Assembly: GCA_028289245.1 (NCBI GenBank)
Contig: JAQGGT010000006.1
Location: 270,948-334,947, forward strand
Length of the DNA stretch: 64,000 nt
Source: Candidatus Saccharimonadota bacterium
GTDB taxonomy: Bacteria; Patescibacteriota; Saccharimonadia; Saccharimonadales; UBA4665
Direction: 5' to 3'
Shown: one piece after another, positions 1 through 9,205 of the stretch
How positions within the stretch are numbered: position 1 is the stretch's first letter
Layout: each line of letters opens with the position of its first letter
Notes under the pieces: generated by a model
Told to the model about the DNA's origin: nothing
Seen by the model: the letters and a program-made list of their open reading frames with translations, nothing else
The model's database searches: none
Made by a program: the position numbers and the translations under genes

Positions 1-1259
1 GTGATCTTAGTGGAGTCGTGGTTGCCAGCAATAAATACCGCTTTAGCTCCAGTCGGATAGAGCGTAGTTGGTTTTAGTGACTCGACAAAGTCTGATACGC
101 ACAGCGACTCAAACGGTAAGATACCGGTGCTGACGTCGTTGTCGCCGAGGTTGACTACGGTTTGGGCGCCAAAGCGGTGAATCACTGTCGGTAAAACTTT
201 TTGTATCAGCGGTAAGTTGCAGTGGAAGTCGGAAACAACCAAGACGTCTTCGAATTCTTCATCGCTTTTGTAATGCAGTGGATTGGTAGCTTCTTGCTGG
301 TCGAAGGCGACGTTAATGTTTTGAGCAATGGCTTCCATAGAGCTGTCGACGACATCTTTTTTGGATAAAATCTGCTGCAAGCCTTCGTTGATGGCTTGCT
401 GGTTGCCAATGCTGAGGCCATCATGCACCGTGGCGCCCTTCAGAATGTCAGGGCCGAGAGCTACAACGCTCGAGTCCAGCGGTGTGCCCATCTCAACGGG
501 GCCGCCCTTGTTGAGCTTGTCGTAGGAGTAAGCCACGGAAGTACCGACGGTTGCCAAGGCTAGGCCGAAGGCAGCCAGCCGACGTTGTCGAGAATGTCGA
601 TACGGCGCGCGGCCGCTCCTGGCCACCTCTCTAAAGGATGGTTCGCTAGCTGGGTCACGACCCTCCGACAGTAAGTGCTCCTCGTGATTTTTGAGTGCTA
701 GTTCAAGCTTTTTGGCTTGGCTTTTGCGGCGGCGCTGGGTTCCAAAACCGATAACAAAGGCCGCGTCGACAGCCGCGCCTTCGCCGAGGCCTTCCAGTAG
801 GTTATGCTCTACTTTCTTGAGGACCGGTTTGATGATCGCACCTTGCGGATTGCTGGCGACAGCTTCGCCAACGCCGGTAATCGGCTCCAAGTTACTGACA
901 TTGATCCGGGCTTTGCGGAGGGCGACGTCGGCTGTAACCGCTCGGCCAAAGGGTAGCGAGTAGCGGGCGTTGGGGACCGATAGACTGCCTACGAGTGGCC
1001 CGAAGTCAAGCTGACTGGCCCGCTCGGGGCTATCACTGCCCAACCTGGCATCTGATTCGATGACAACGCCCGGCGCCAGTTCAGTAGTAACCGGTTTGGA
1101 TGCGCCGTGTAGCGTACCAGCAATCAGTGGTAAAGCCAATGCCACGCCAGTCAGGGCGGCCTGACCTGCAAACCGTAGCACCTGTAGGGCGCGGTTCTGA
1201 TGGTCAAATTCGGCCATGACGGCACTAGCCGGCAAAGCTGGGTCTGGTCCAGTTTCCAT
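1..1259 (-). CDS. Membrane-anchored metallophosphoesterase, C-terminus cut by the window edge
   Basis: The reading frame is open from the ATG at 1259 to base 1 without a stop, giving 419 visible residues. Three calcineurin-like phosphoesterase motifs appear in order near the visible end: SDFHCN (about residue 341), GDND (about 373) and GNHDS (about 411), which normally supply metal ligands. Two hydrophobic stretches (about 28-46 and 223-241) suggest a membrane anchor, with the catalytic domain after the second. Substrate is unknown; such domains cleave phosphomonoesters or phosphodiesters. A TATAAT box on the minus strand (1269-1274) lies 9 bases before the start. It is divergent from the HD gene at 1333. 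The missing C-terminus would be needed to assign a subfamily. Confidence 0.8.
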   Translation of the reverse strand, partial: METGPDPALPASAVMAEFDHQNRALQVLRFAGQAALTGVALALPLIAGTLHGASKPVTTELAPGVVIESDARLGSDSPERASQLDFGPLVGSLSVPNARYSLPFGRAVTADVALRKARINVSNLEPITGVGEAVASNPQGAIIKPVLKKVEHNLLEGLGEGAAVDAAFVIGFGTQRRRKSQAKKLELALKNHEEHLLSEGRDPASEPSFREVARSGRAPYRHSRQRRLAAFGLALATVGTSVAYSYDKLNKGGPVEMGTPLDSSVVALGPDILKGATVHDGLSIGNQQAINEGLQQILSKKDVVDSSMEAIAQNINVAFDQQEATNPLHYKSDEEFEDVLVVSDFHCNLPLIQKVLPTVIHRFGAQTVVNLGDNDVSTGILPFESLCVSDFVESLKPTTLYPTGAKAVFIAGNHDSTKI

Positions 1260-1332
1260 ATTGACTATATTATACAATTTTATTTCTATAAAAACAATCC
1301 AGACTGAAGAGGGTATTTGCTACAATAAACCC

Positions 1333-1923
1333 ATGATTCCTAACGCTGACGCTATCGAGGCACTCCATCACCGCTATGCTCGCAATGAGGCAGTGTTTGA
1401 CCTGGTATATACCCATTGCGGTATCGTAACTGAAATCGCGCTCTGGTGTGCCGACCGTATAGCGGCGCCGGTGGACCGCGAATTGCTCATTGCCGGCTGC
1501 ATGCTCCACGATATCGGTACGTACGCCCTCTTCGACGACAGCGGTCATATCGAAAATCAACATACCTACCGTCAGCACGCCGTATTTGGCGCAGCATTGG
1601 TGGCAGAGGAGGGCTATGACCCCCGCATTGTGGCCATGATTCGTAACCACGTCCAGATGGGACTGAGTAAGCAAGAGATTATTGATAACCAGCTGGCGTT
1701 GCCGCATAACGATTTTCAACCGCAGACGTTGGAAGAGCGGTTGGTTTGCTACGCTGACCGTTTCCATACTAAACTGCCAGTCTTCTCGAGTTACGAGACC
1801 CTACTCGCAACTATGCGTGAAAGGCTATCGGAGCAAGCGGTTAAGTTCGAAGCGGCCTCCAAAGAATTCGGCATTCCGGACGTACCGGCTTTGGCCAAAA
1901 AATACGGTCACCCAATTCGCTAG
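1333..1923 (+). CDS. HD-domain phosphohydrolase
   Basis: A 196-residue soluble protein with the signature HD motif in CMLHDIGTYALF (about residues 57-68), an upstream His in YTHCG, and a later RNH followed by CYADRF, the usual metal-binding order of HD hydrolases. These act on nucleotides or phosphorylated metabolites; the substrate cannot be read from sequence. The start at 1333 is preferred over an upstream in-frame ATG at 1216 because TACAAT (1321-1326, extended by TGC) ends 6 bases before it, so the mRNA would be leaderless. The stop codon overlaps the convergent neighbour's stop within a shared CTAG. Confidence 0.85.
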   Translation: MIPNADAIEALHHRYARNEAVFDLVYTHCGIVTEIALWCADRIAAPVDRELLIAGCMLHDIGTYALFDDSGHIENQHTYRQHAVFGAALVAEEGYDPRIVAMIRNHVQMGLSKQEIIDNQLALPHNDFQPQTLEERLVCYADRFHTKLPVFSSYETLLATMRERLSEQAVKFEAASKEFGIPDVPALAKKYGHPIR

Positions 1924-3002
1924 TTAGTAGGCGGCTCGAGCTCGTCGAGGCGTAGCTCGAGGTGCTCACTGGCGGCGCCGGCGACTTCTTTGATGGTATC
2001 AACAAACATTTTCAACTGGTCGGTGTCGGGTAAAACCGGACTGGCTAAGCCATTGATGACGTTTTCGCAGTCTACCAGTTCGATGTGATACACCGCCGGG
2101 CTAGCCACAACTTTTTCGAGGGCGATGGCCGCCGGCGTGCGGTCGTTGTCGGGGTTACGCAATGATTCGCAGGAGTAATGGACTTTCATGCGCCACACGA
2201 CGTCGGCGTCGAGGTCGGCGTAGCGTTGCTGGCGTTCGACTACGAATGAGCGCACCGAATCGGTGGTATTTTCTTGCTCGGTGTAGAGAATGGCGCCAAA
2301 AATCGCGGCGCCGTTGTCGGCTGGCAGCGGCTCGAGCTCGCTGGTGATACGGTATTCGCGCTGCAAAAGGCCATGGCAGTTGCCCAGCTCTTCGAATAAA
2401 ACGTCGAGTGCTTTGTCGCTGTGCTCTTCGGGATACTGATCGGCTGAACGATCGAGGAGGCTACACAGTATTTGCACTACTTCGCGCGGCTGGATGCGGC
2501 CGATCGGCTTGCCAGCCTCGTCAAAAATCTCAAAGCTATCCTTTTGGCGAGTATTGTCCTTGCGAAGGGTGATGGCGATGCCGCTGGAATCTTCGTGTAG
2601 GCGGATGAGCGCAAACGACGGTTGGCCGGGGGCCTGGCTCAGGCCAACGTCGAAGCCAATGTGGTAGGCCGGGATGGCCGCGGCCGCATCATCACTCTCG
2701 GCGAGCAGGTGTTCAATCAACGGTGTTTCGTCGTCGAGCTCGACGCTCGGGAAAACGTAGCGGCTGCGGTTCCACCTGGCGACGATGTCGCCAGGCAGGC
2801 CGTAGATACCCGGAACGTCAGCGTGTCCGTGGGCCAATGTCCGGTGCTCTTCGTAGAAGACCTCCAGTAGTTCGGTGAGTGATTCATCATCCGGTAAGCT
2901 GGCAATGGTGTCGTAAACCTCGAGGACTTCATCCTCTATGAGCAGTTCGTCCGACGTTGTAGCGAGGGTTTCGGGAGAGGGCTGGTAGTCGTCATACGCC
3001 AT
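1920..3002 (-). CDS. Conserved-looking hypothetical protein
   Basis: A 360-residue acidic soluble protein with no signal peptide or membrane segment and no motif I recognise. Codon use and length make it a real gene. I place the start at the ATG at 3002 rather than the in-frame TTG at 3011: a minus-strand TACTAT box (3012-3017) lies 9 bases before that ATG, and no correctly spaced ribosome binding site supports either. Its 3' end overlaps the stop of the HD gene by four bases. Confidence 0.7.
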   Translation of the reverse strand: MAYDDYQPSPETLATTSDELLIEDEVLEVYDTIASLPDDESLTELLEVFYEEHRTLAHGHADVPGIYGLPGDIVARWNRSRYVFPSVELDDETPLIEHLLAESDDAAAAIPAYHIGFDVGLSQAPGQPSFALIRLHEDSSGIAITLRKDNTRQKDSFEIFDEAGKPIGRIQPREVVQILCSLLDRSADQYPEEHSDKALDVLFEELGNCHGLLQREYRITSELEPLPADNGAAIFGAILYTEQENTTDSVRSFVVERQQRYADLDADVVWRMKVHYSCESLRNPDNDRTPAAIALEKVVASPAVYHIELVDCENVINGLASPVLPDTDQLKMFVDTIKEVAGAASEHLELRLDELEPPTN

Positions 3003-3112
3003 AATCTCCAAATAGTAAAATAATTCCCTTTATTATGCAAGGTCCCGGCAGCGCTGGATTGTGGGCAGAAACGCAAAATGCTATCATATATTCACTACAA
3101 ACTAAACCAAAA

Positions 3113-4258
3113 ATGCCAAAACAAATTAAGAAGCGCACCTCGCCCACAAAGCAGGCCAAGCTGTATGCGTATCCGCGGTTGAAGATCAGCCACCATCGCC
3201 ATAGTTGGCGGCTCTTGCCGCGCGCCCAAACATCCTACCCGATGCTCACTATGATACTACTGCTAACAGGGGTATTCTTGGGTGGCATGTCGTACTGGGC
3301 CTCGGCGCTTAACGCGAGCAGCGGTAAGGTTATCAGCGCGACTATTTATGGCCCACCACCAACCGTGGCCGCCACTATCGACAACCCAAGCAGCGGCCAA
3401 CACTTCGCTGGCAAACCAGTCACCATCAGCGGTAGCTGCCCGACGACCACCTATGTCATCGTCCAACGTAACGGCTTGGATAGCGGCTCAGCACTGTGCG
3501 CCGATAACGGTACCTATAGCCTGCAAACTGATCTATTTAGCGGTGCCAATAACCTGGTTGCCAAAGTCTTTAATAATACCAATTTGCCAGGCCCGGATAG
3601 CGGTGCCGTCAAAGTCTATTACGATCCGCCCGCCGCCACGCCATCTATTAGCACTACTTCTAGTAGTTCGGATAGCAGTACTGGGACGGTGTCGCCGTCA
3701 CAAGCCAACGATTACATACCGCTGGCGCTCAGTTCGGATTACCGTTACTCATATCAATACGTCAATGAAGGCTCGGATTACCAGTTTAACCTTATGGGCG
3801 GCAAGGCGCCCTACGACGTGCTAATCGACTGGGGCGATAAAACTAATTCTCAACTGAAAGTTGCCCAACCAGGTCTGGTAACGGCCAGCCATACCTATGA
3901 CCGCATCGGCGGCTTCCAGGGCAGTTTTGTAATTACGTATGCCGTTACTGACAGTATTGGTACCAAAACGATTTTGCAGAGTCTCGCACTGGTTAGCAAA
4001 CTGCCGGCTGCCGCTACGGCGACGCCCGGCGGCAGTGCGGCCGGGGGCGGCATAAAAGGTCTGCACATTAGCTTCGGCCGGGCTATCTCCACTGGTAATG
4101 TCTCGGCATTACTGCACTACATACTGCCTACTTACGGAGTCGTGGTATTGATGGTAGCTTCGTTTTGGCTTGGCGAGCGCCGTGAGCTAGGCGTGGTGCA
4201 CCACTTCCGCCAGCTACATGCTCCCAAGCCGGCACCGCGGCCTAAGCGCCGCCGCTAA
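3113..4258 (+). CDS. Membrane-anchored surface protein with PKD-like domain
   Basis: The protein has a basic N-terminal segment, a membrane helix at about residues 44-64, a long Ser/Thr-rich extracellular part and a second membrane helix near the C-terminus (about 350-368) followed by a basic tail. A PKD-type repeat is visible in VLIDWGDKTNSQ...SHTYDRIGGF...ITYAVTDS (about residues 243-296), a fold common in surface proteins. The part before it (GQHFAGKPVTISGSC) resembles an Ig-like bacterial surface domain. The ATG at 3113 is chosen over 3035 because the extended -10 TGCTATCAT (3079-3087) lies between them. Ligand and role are unknown. Confidence 0.7.
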   Translation: MPKQIKKRTSPTKQAKLYAYPRLKISHHRHSWRLLPRAQTSYPMLTMILLLTGVFLGGMSYWASALNASSGKVISATIYGPPPTVAATIDNPSSGQHFAGKPVTISGSCPTTTYVIVQRNGLDSGSALCADNGTYSLQTDLFSGANNLVAKVFNNTNLPGPDSGAVKVYYDPPAATPSISTTSSSSDSSTGTVSPSQANDYIPLALSSDYRYSYQYVNEGSDYQFNLMGGKAPYDVLIDWGDKTNSQLKVAQPGLVTASHTYDRIGGFQGSFVITYAVTDSIGTKTILQSLALVSKLPAAATATPGGSAAGGGIKGLHISFGRAISTGNVSALLHYILPTYGVVVLMVASFWLGERRELGVVHHFRQLHAPKPAPRPKRRR

Positions 4259-4286
4259 GTCGCAGTAGATGGCTCATTGTCTCTGT

Positions 4287-4311
4287 AGCCTCGGCCACCG
4301 CCGGGGCTTTT
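4287..4311 (+). terminator. Rho-independent terminator
   Basis: A 9-bp stem (4287-4295 with 4300-4308, one G-U pair) and a CACC tetraloop are followed by a short T run. It sits 28 bases after the stop of the PKD protein and before the promoter of the FtsA-like gene. The T tract is short, so strength is uncertain. Confidence 0.5.
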
Positions 4312-4351
4312 CAGTAGTCGCCTCTCCGTGAGGTGTGATAAAATAGTGCAT

Positions 4352-5683
4352 ATGCTTGAAAAATTCAAAAGTGCCGGCTTTACCGCCGCGCAACGTGCTC
4401 TTGAAGGCGCCAGCAAAGCCTCGGCGAACGTCAAAAAGCGCACGGCCAAAACCGACGACCAGTATATTGTGGCGCTCGACATCGGTACTGAATACGTTAA
4501 GGCGCTGATTGGCAAAGTCTCCAAAGAAGACGCCACGATTGAAGTAGTCGGCGTTGGTCGGCATCACCAGGGTCTCAACGACATGCAAGCCGGCGCCATT
4601 GCCGACATTGCCGCCGTCGTCGATAACTGTGACCAAGCCCTCAACGAAGCCGAAACCCAAGCTGGCGTCAGCGTTCGGATGGCGATCATCGGCATTGCCG
4701 GTGAACTCGTGAAGGGCACTACTACCACCGTGCGCGTGGCCCGCAAGAGTCCTACCAAACCGCTCGACGTCTTAGAGATGGAAAAAATCATCAGCCTGGT
4801 GCAAGAGCGAGCCGAAAAGCGCGCCAAGCAGGAGCTGGCTTGGGAACTGGGCGGCAAATCTGTTGATGTGCGGCTGGTAAATAGCGCCTTGGTCAGCATC
4901 GAGATTGATGGCTACCCCATTACTAACCCGATCGGCTTCCAAGGTAAAGATGTCGTGGTACAGCTTTACACGGCCTTCGCACCGCTGATTCACATTGGGG
5001 CCCTTGAAAAAACCGCCCAAGAACTTGATCTTGATCTGCTGGCCGTCGCCGCCGAGCCGTTTGCCGTCGCTCGAGCAGTAATTGGCAACAACCCCAACCA
5101 AAATCTCAGTGCCATTCTAATGGACGTTGGTGGCGGTACCACCGACATTGCAGTCGTGAACGATGGTGGTGTGCAGGGTACCAAGATGTTTGGTATCGGT
5201 GGCCGGGCCTACACTCGAGCGATTGAGCGTGATATGAGCGTCGAATTTGAACAGGCCGAGGCCCTCAAAATTGGCCTGAGCACCAATAAAATCACGGCCG
5301 CTAAGCGCAAACCCGTTGAAGTCGCCCTCGGCAAAACCGCCGACACCTGGCTATCGGGCATCGAGCTAGCGTTAGCCGAGTTCACCAAGCTCGACCACTT
5401 GCCGCACCGGATGTTCCTCTGTGGGGGCGGTTCGTCCCTCGATCTGCTGATGGACCGTTTGCAGGAATCACAATGGTACAAAGGCCTGCCGTTTACCCGC
5501 AAGCCGAGCGTGCACTACATCCGCCCCGAGCAGGTTGCCGGTATCACCGACACCACTGGCAAAGTCACCGACCACACCTACATCACGGCCATGGGCCTGC
5601 TGCGCGTCGGCATGGACACGATGCAGTTCAGCGGCGGCTCCAATTCCATCCGCGACAAAATTGATAAAATGTTAAGCGTGTAA
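4352..5683 (+). CDS. FtsA/PilM-like actin-fold ATPase
   Basis: A 443-residue cytoplasmic protein with the actin/Hsp70-type nucleotide-binding motifs: phosphate-1 motif ALDIGTEYVKALIG (about residues 42-55), phosphate-2 motif MDVGGGTTDIAVV (about 255-267) and a GGGSSL adenosine motif. FtsA tethers FtsZ to the membrane and PilM organises type IV pili; the sequence fits either. The next gene is a baseplate-J-like membrane protein 13 bases downstream, so the pair probably works at the membrane together. The ATG at 4352 follows the -10-like TAAAAT (4339-4344) by 7 bases, which excludes the upstream in-frame ATG at 4328. Confidence 0.82.
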   Translation: MLEKFKSAGFTAAQRALEGASKASANVKKRTAKTDDQYIVALDIGTEYVKALIGKVSKEDATIEVVGVGRHHQGLNDMQAGAIADIAAVVDNCDQALNEAETQAGVSVRMAIIGIAGELVKGTTTTVRVARKSPTKPLDVLEMEKIISLVQERAEKRAKQELAWELGGKSVDVRLVNSALVSIEIDGYPITNPIGFQGKDVVVQLYTAFAPLIHIGALEKTAQELDLDLLAVAAEPFAVARAVIGNNPNQNLSAILMDVGGGTTDIAVVNDGGVQGTKMFGIGGRAYTRAIERDMSVEFEQAEALKIGLSTNKITAAKRKPVEVALGKTADTWLSGIELALAEFTKLDHLPHRMFLCGGGSSLDLLMDRLQESQWYKGLPFTRKPSVHYIRPEQVAGITDTTGKVTDHTYITAMGLLRVGMDTMQFSGGSNSIRDKIDKMLSV

Positions 5684-5696
5684 ACTAGAGAGATAT

Positions 5697-7424
5697 ATGG
5701 CAGCCTCCGCAACCAACAAAGATACGATTTATATCGACATCGACGAAGAGATCACCGGCATTATCGACAAGGTGCGTGCGAGTGATGGCAAAGTCGTAGC
5801 CTTGGTATTACCAAAACGGGCCAGCGTCTTGCAATCTATTGTCAACATGAAGCTACTCAAGCGTTCGGCCGACCAAGTCAAGAAAAACTTGGTGCTGATC
5901 ACTACCGAATCGAGCCTAATGCCACTCGCTGGGGCCGTTGGTCTGTACGTGGCCAAGACGCCGCAGTCCAAGCCGGAAATCCCGGTCTCGCCACACCAAG
6001 ATTTTGACGCCGAAGAAACTGTTGATGAAGAGTCGGTGGACTTATCGGACGATGCATTACCAATCGCCGCCGGTGCTGTTGCCGGCGCCGGATTAGCCAG
6101 TGCGGCTGGCAAAGACGATGTCGAAACCGTCGAACTTGATAACGATCCTCCGGCCATTGACGGCAAAAAAGCGGCGGTGGCAGCACCGGCTGCCGTCAAA
6201 ACGCCCAAAGCTAAAAAAGACAAAAAGCTGGCAGTGCCAAACTTTGAACGCTTCCGCACCTTGATTATCATCGGTGGTGTACTCCTGCTGGTACTGATTA
6301 TCGGCATTGTGTGGGCCTACAACGCCTTGCCCAAAGCTCAGATTAACATCACTACGAATGCCAGTAACGTCAACGCTAGCGCCAGCCTGACGCTCAGCAC
6401 AGCCGCCAAGTCGCTCGACCTAGATACCAGTACGGTGCCGGCCAAGGTGGTATCCCAGCTCAAGACTTCTAGCCAAACCGCCAGCGCCAGCGGCCAGCAG
6501 AATAATGGCGCCAAGGCGCAGGGTACTGTTAACTTTACGGCTTCGAGCTGTAGCAGCGAGCTGCCGGCCGACATTCCGGCCTTTACCGGTATCAGTTCGG
6601 GCGGTAAGACGTTTATTACGCAGGAAGCTGCTGAGTTTAACGTTAAAATCCAAAACAAGAAGTTTATTTGTACCACCGATGACGTCAATGTGACGGCCCA
6701 AACCGGTGGTGCTTCCTACAACCTGCCGCAGGACACCAGCTTTACGGTGGCTAACCGCGATGGTGTAACTGGTACGGCCACCGAAGACTTTAATGGCGGC
6801 ACGGATGCCATCGTTAAGACGGTCACCCAGTCTGACATCGATAGCGCAAAACAGAAGCTGGCTACCAGTGATAGTGGCATTAAAAACGCGCTGCGCCGTC
6901 AGTTGGAGGACGCTAATATGTATGCCATCACCGATACCTATGCTCCCGGCACGCCGACGCTCACCGAGAGCGTTGATGCCGGTGCCGTAGCCGACACCGT
7001 CACTGTCACCCAGACCGTTACTTACACGATGTTTGGCGTTACCCAGAGCGACCTTAACTCGGTCGTCGACAAAGACATCAAAAAGCAGATCGATACCTCT
7101 AAGCAGACAATTTTGAGTCGTGGCCTGGATAATGCCCAGTTCAATGTGACTTCTAACGATGGTAAAACGGCCCAAGTCGGCCTGACTACTGTTGCTACCG
7201 CCGGTCCGGACCTCAATGTTAATGATCTAAAGTCGCAAGTAGCCGGCAAAAAAGGTGGTGATATCAAATCGCTCCTGCAGGCCACCCCGGGTGTAACCAA
7301 TGTCAACGTCAAATTAAGCCCCTTCTTCGTTAATTCGGTGCCGAAAAAAACCAGTCGGATCACTATAACCATTGCTGACCCCACGCCGGCCACCAACGGT
7401 ACTACTGATAATGTCAGCAACTAA
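5697..7424 (+). CDS. Single-pass membrane protein with baseplate-J-like extracellular domain
   Basis: A 575-residue protein in three parts: a cytoplasmic N-terminal domain (about 1-90, IYIDIDEEITGIIDKV...VLPKRASVLQS), an acidic/alanine linker, one membrane helix (about 188-208), and an extracellular Ser/Thr/Asp-rich region. The segment GTVNFTASSC...GGKTFITQEAAEF...GGASYNLP resembles the baseplate J/gp47-like domains found in many CPR membrane proteins. GAGAG at 5688-5692 is a weak ribosome binding site. It is cotranscribed with the FtsA-like gene and overlaps ruvX by 14 bases. Role is not known; a contractile-system part is not implied by this domain alone. Confidence 0.68.
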   Translation: MAASATNKDTIYIDIDEEITGIIDKVRASDGKVVALVLPKRASVLQSIVNMKLLKRSADQVKKNLVLITTESSLMPLAGAVGLYVAKTPQSKPEIPVSPHQDFDAEETVDEESVDLSDDALPIAAGAVAGAGLASAAGKDDVETVELDNDPPAIDGKKAAVAAPAAVKTPKAKKDKKLAVPNFERFRTLIIIGGVLLLVLIIGIVWAYNALPKAQINITTNASNVNASASLTLSTAAKSLDLDTSTVPAKVVSQLKTSSQTASASGQQNNGAKAQGTVNFTASSCSSELPADIPAFTGISSGGKTFITQEAAEFNVKIQNKKFICTTDDVNVTAQTGGASYNLPQDTSFTVANRDGVTGTATEDFNGGTDAIVKTVTQSDIDSAKQKLATSDSGIKNALRRQLEDANMYAITDTYAPGTPTLTESVDAGAVADTVTVTQTVTYTMFGVTQSDLNSVVDKDIKKQIDTSKQTILSRGLDNAQFNVTSNDGKTAQVGLTTVATAGPDLNVNDLKSQVAGKKGGDIKSLLQATPGVTNVNVKLSPFFVNSVPKKTSRITITIADPTPATNGTTDNVSN

Positions 7425-7836
7425 TCCAATCCTGCTGGCGCTGGATGTGGGGACGGTGCGTATCGGTGTGGCCAGCGCCTCAACGATGGTCTTACTGCCC
7501 AACCCACTGACGACACTTAGCAATAGTGAAACGATTCACCAAGAGATTGCTAAGCTGGCCGCCGAGCAGGGTGCCGTGGCGATCATCGTCGGTCTGCCGC
7601 GCAACCTCGACGGTGACGACACGCCGCAAACTGCCTATGTCCGCGATTTTGTAGCTCGGCTGAGCCAGCTCACCGAACTGCCAATTCACCTCCAAGACGA
7701 GGCACTGACCTCTGAAAAAGCCACTGATGAGCTCGATGCCCGTGGTAAAATCTATAGTAAGGCTGACGTCGACGCACTGGCGGCGACCTATATTTTGGAG
7801 GACTATGTGCGGGATCATGGAGGCGATGTATCATGA
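7411..7836 (+). CDS. ruvX: YqgF/RuvX family, putative Holliday-junction resolvase / rRNA maturation nuclease
   Basis: A 141-residue RNase H-like protein, near the usual family size. Visible family motifs are LALDVGTVRIGVA (first acidic residue), IIVGLPRNLDG, the HLQDEALTSEKA segment with the conserved Asp-Glu, and DALAATYILEDY. The family processes the 16S rRNA 5' end in some bacteria and resolves junctions in others. The start inside the 3' end of the preceding gene (7411) gives the normal N-terminus; the longer frame from 7372 adds non-homologous residues. It overlaps mltG by ATGA, so the two are translationally coupled. Confidence 0.9.
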   Translation: MSATNPILLALDVGTVRIGVASASTMVLLPNPLTTLSNSETIHQEIAKLAAEQGAVAIIVGLPRNLDGDDTPQTAYVRDFVARLSQLTELPIHLQDEALTSEKATDELDARGKIYSKADVDALAATYILEDYVRDHGGDVS

Positions 7837-8891
7837 CGCGCTATCACCTCGGTAGAGGCACCGGTGGACGCTCCAAGCGCATTTGGTGGGTATTACTGGG
7901 GCTGGTACTGTTGATTGCCGCTAGTTCAGTGTTTATCCGCCACAGTTACACAACCAGTCTTTTGCCCGTAAGCAACAGCGAACAGACGCAAATCTTTACG
8001 GTCGCCAGCGGTAGTTCGTTTAAAACTGTCGCCGCCCAACTCGAGACCAAAAAACTGGTCCGCAGTGCCTGGGCGCTGGAGCTCTATGTGCATAGCCAGC
8101 AGCTGGGCGACAAACTCCAGGCCGGTACCTACGCGCTGTCGCCGAGCCAAGGCACCAAGACAATCGTTTCAGTACTTACCAAAGGCAAAGTGGCCACGCG
8201 CTTAGTTACGATTCTGCCTGGCCGGCGCATCGACCAAGTCCGGGCCGACCTTATCAACGACGGCTTCGCGCCGGATGCCGTCGACCGGGCGCTCAACCCG
8301 GCTACCTATAGCGATGATCCAACTTTAGCTTTTAAGCCTGAAGGCGTCACCAGTCTCGAAGGTTTGTTATGGCCGGATTCTTTCCAGCGCGATCAAGACA
8401 CCGATCCGTCAGTAATTGTCCGCCAATCGCTCGACCTCACGGCTCAAAAGGTTACGCCTGAGCTACAAGCAGCCTTCGTGGCGCAGGGCTTAACGGTCTA
8501 TCAAGGCTTGACGCTGTCGTCGATTGTCGAGCAAGAAGTTTCTAAGCCGGCCGACCGGGCTCAGGCGGCCCAGGTATTTTTGAAGCGCTTAAAGACTGAT
8601 ATGCCGCTTGGGTCGGATGTGACGGCGTTCTATGGCTCAATCGCGGCCGGCAAAACCGCCAGTCTCACCTACGATTCGCCCTACAACACACTCATCCACA
8701 AGGGCCTGCCGCCCACGCCGATTAGCAGTGTCAGCCTAAGCTCGCTCAATGCTGTCGCCAACCCGGCAAACACCGATTGGCTCTATTTTGTGGCCGGTGA
8801 CGATGGCACGACCTACTTCTCTAACACCTTAGAAGAGCACCAGGCCTTAACCCAAAAGTACTGTACGAAGCTGTGCAATGCCAGCAATTAG
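7833..8891 (+). CDS. mltG: Endolytic murein transglycosylase MltG
   Basis: A 352-residue YceG/MltG protein with one N-terminal membrane helix (about 16-36) and the extracellular catalytic domain. Visible motifs are SLEGLLWPDSF (174-184), SSIVEQEVSKP with the candidate catalytic Glu at 213, and SPYNTLIHKGLPPTPIS (282-298). MltG cuts nascent glycan strands and sets their length. It begins in the ruvX stop (ATGA). The following gene also encodes a wall enzyme but has its own promoter. Confidence 0.92.
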   Translation: MTRYHLGRGTGGRSKRIWWVLLGLVLLIAASSVFIRHSYTTSLLPVSNSEQTQIFTVASGSSFKTVAAQLETKKLVRSAWALELYVHSQQLGDKLQAGTYALSPSQGTKTIVSVLTKGKVATRLVTILPGRRIDQVRADLINDGFAPDAVDRALNPATYSDDPTLAFKPEGVTSLEGLLWPDSFQRDQDTDPSVIVRQSLDLTAQKVTPELQAAFVAQGLTVYQGLTLSSIVEQEVSKPADRAQAAQVFLKRLKTDMPLGSDVTAFYGSIAAGKTASLTYDSPYNTLIHKGLPPTPISSVSLSSLNAVANPANTDWLYFVAGDDGTTYFSNTLEEHQALTQKYCTKLCNASN

Positions 8892-8927
8892 AATTATTTA
8901 TTAACAGGGGTGGGTGTGCATAAAAAC

Positions 8928-8956
8928 TTGAACATAAGCGGTACTTTTGCTATACT
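8928..8956 (+). promoter_or_regulatory. Strong promoter of the LysM-CHAP gene
   Basis: TTGAAC (8928-8933), a 17-base spacer and TATACT (8951-8956) extended by TGC form one of the few complete -35/-10 promoters in the window. The predicted start of transcription is near 8963, about 240 bases before the annotated coding start. Confidence 0.7.
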
Positions 8957-8962
8957 AGTGCG

Positions 8963-9061
8963 GTGATTGAGCTGTGCTTCTTGTGGAGTAAGCCATTCAC
9001 CCTTACGTTGCATTCCAGGCCTTTTGGCCAGTTTACGCGCTCCGGCGCCATCACAATGTAA
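8963..9061 (+). CDS. Possible leaderless leader peptide (32 codons)
   Basis: A GTG lies exactly 6 bases after the -10 box TATACT, the spacing of the leaderless genes in this window, and opens a 32-codon frame ending TAA at 9061. The product has no known motif. It may be a leader peptide for the LysM-CHAP gene or chance; no homology supports it. Confidence 0.25.
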   Translation: MIELCFLWSKPFTLTLHSRPFGQFTRSGAITM

Positions 9062-9205
9062 TAACGACGTATTGATGCGCCTTTTGGTGCAGGAGTCTGT
9101 ATTAGCAACCATAGTTCCACTATCGCGAGCCGTTTAGCAGTCCCCCAGAGTCTGCAATCCGCTAAATGGTATCGCCATATCATCCTGAAGTCGCGTCGCA
9201 AGGCG

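Noticed and set aside
1270-1767. 165-codon minus-strand frame inside the HD gene
   Set aside because: Shadow of a well supported HD-domain gene on the other strand.
6420-7175. 251-codon minus-strand frame inside the baseplate-J-like gene
   Set aside because: The plus-strand gene is part of a tightly packed operon; the opposite frame lacks start signals.
5697-7424. Contractile injection system based on the baseplate-J-like protein
   Set aside because: No sheath, tube, spike or other baseplate genes are nearby, and this domain is common in unrelated CPR membrane proteins.
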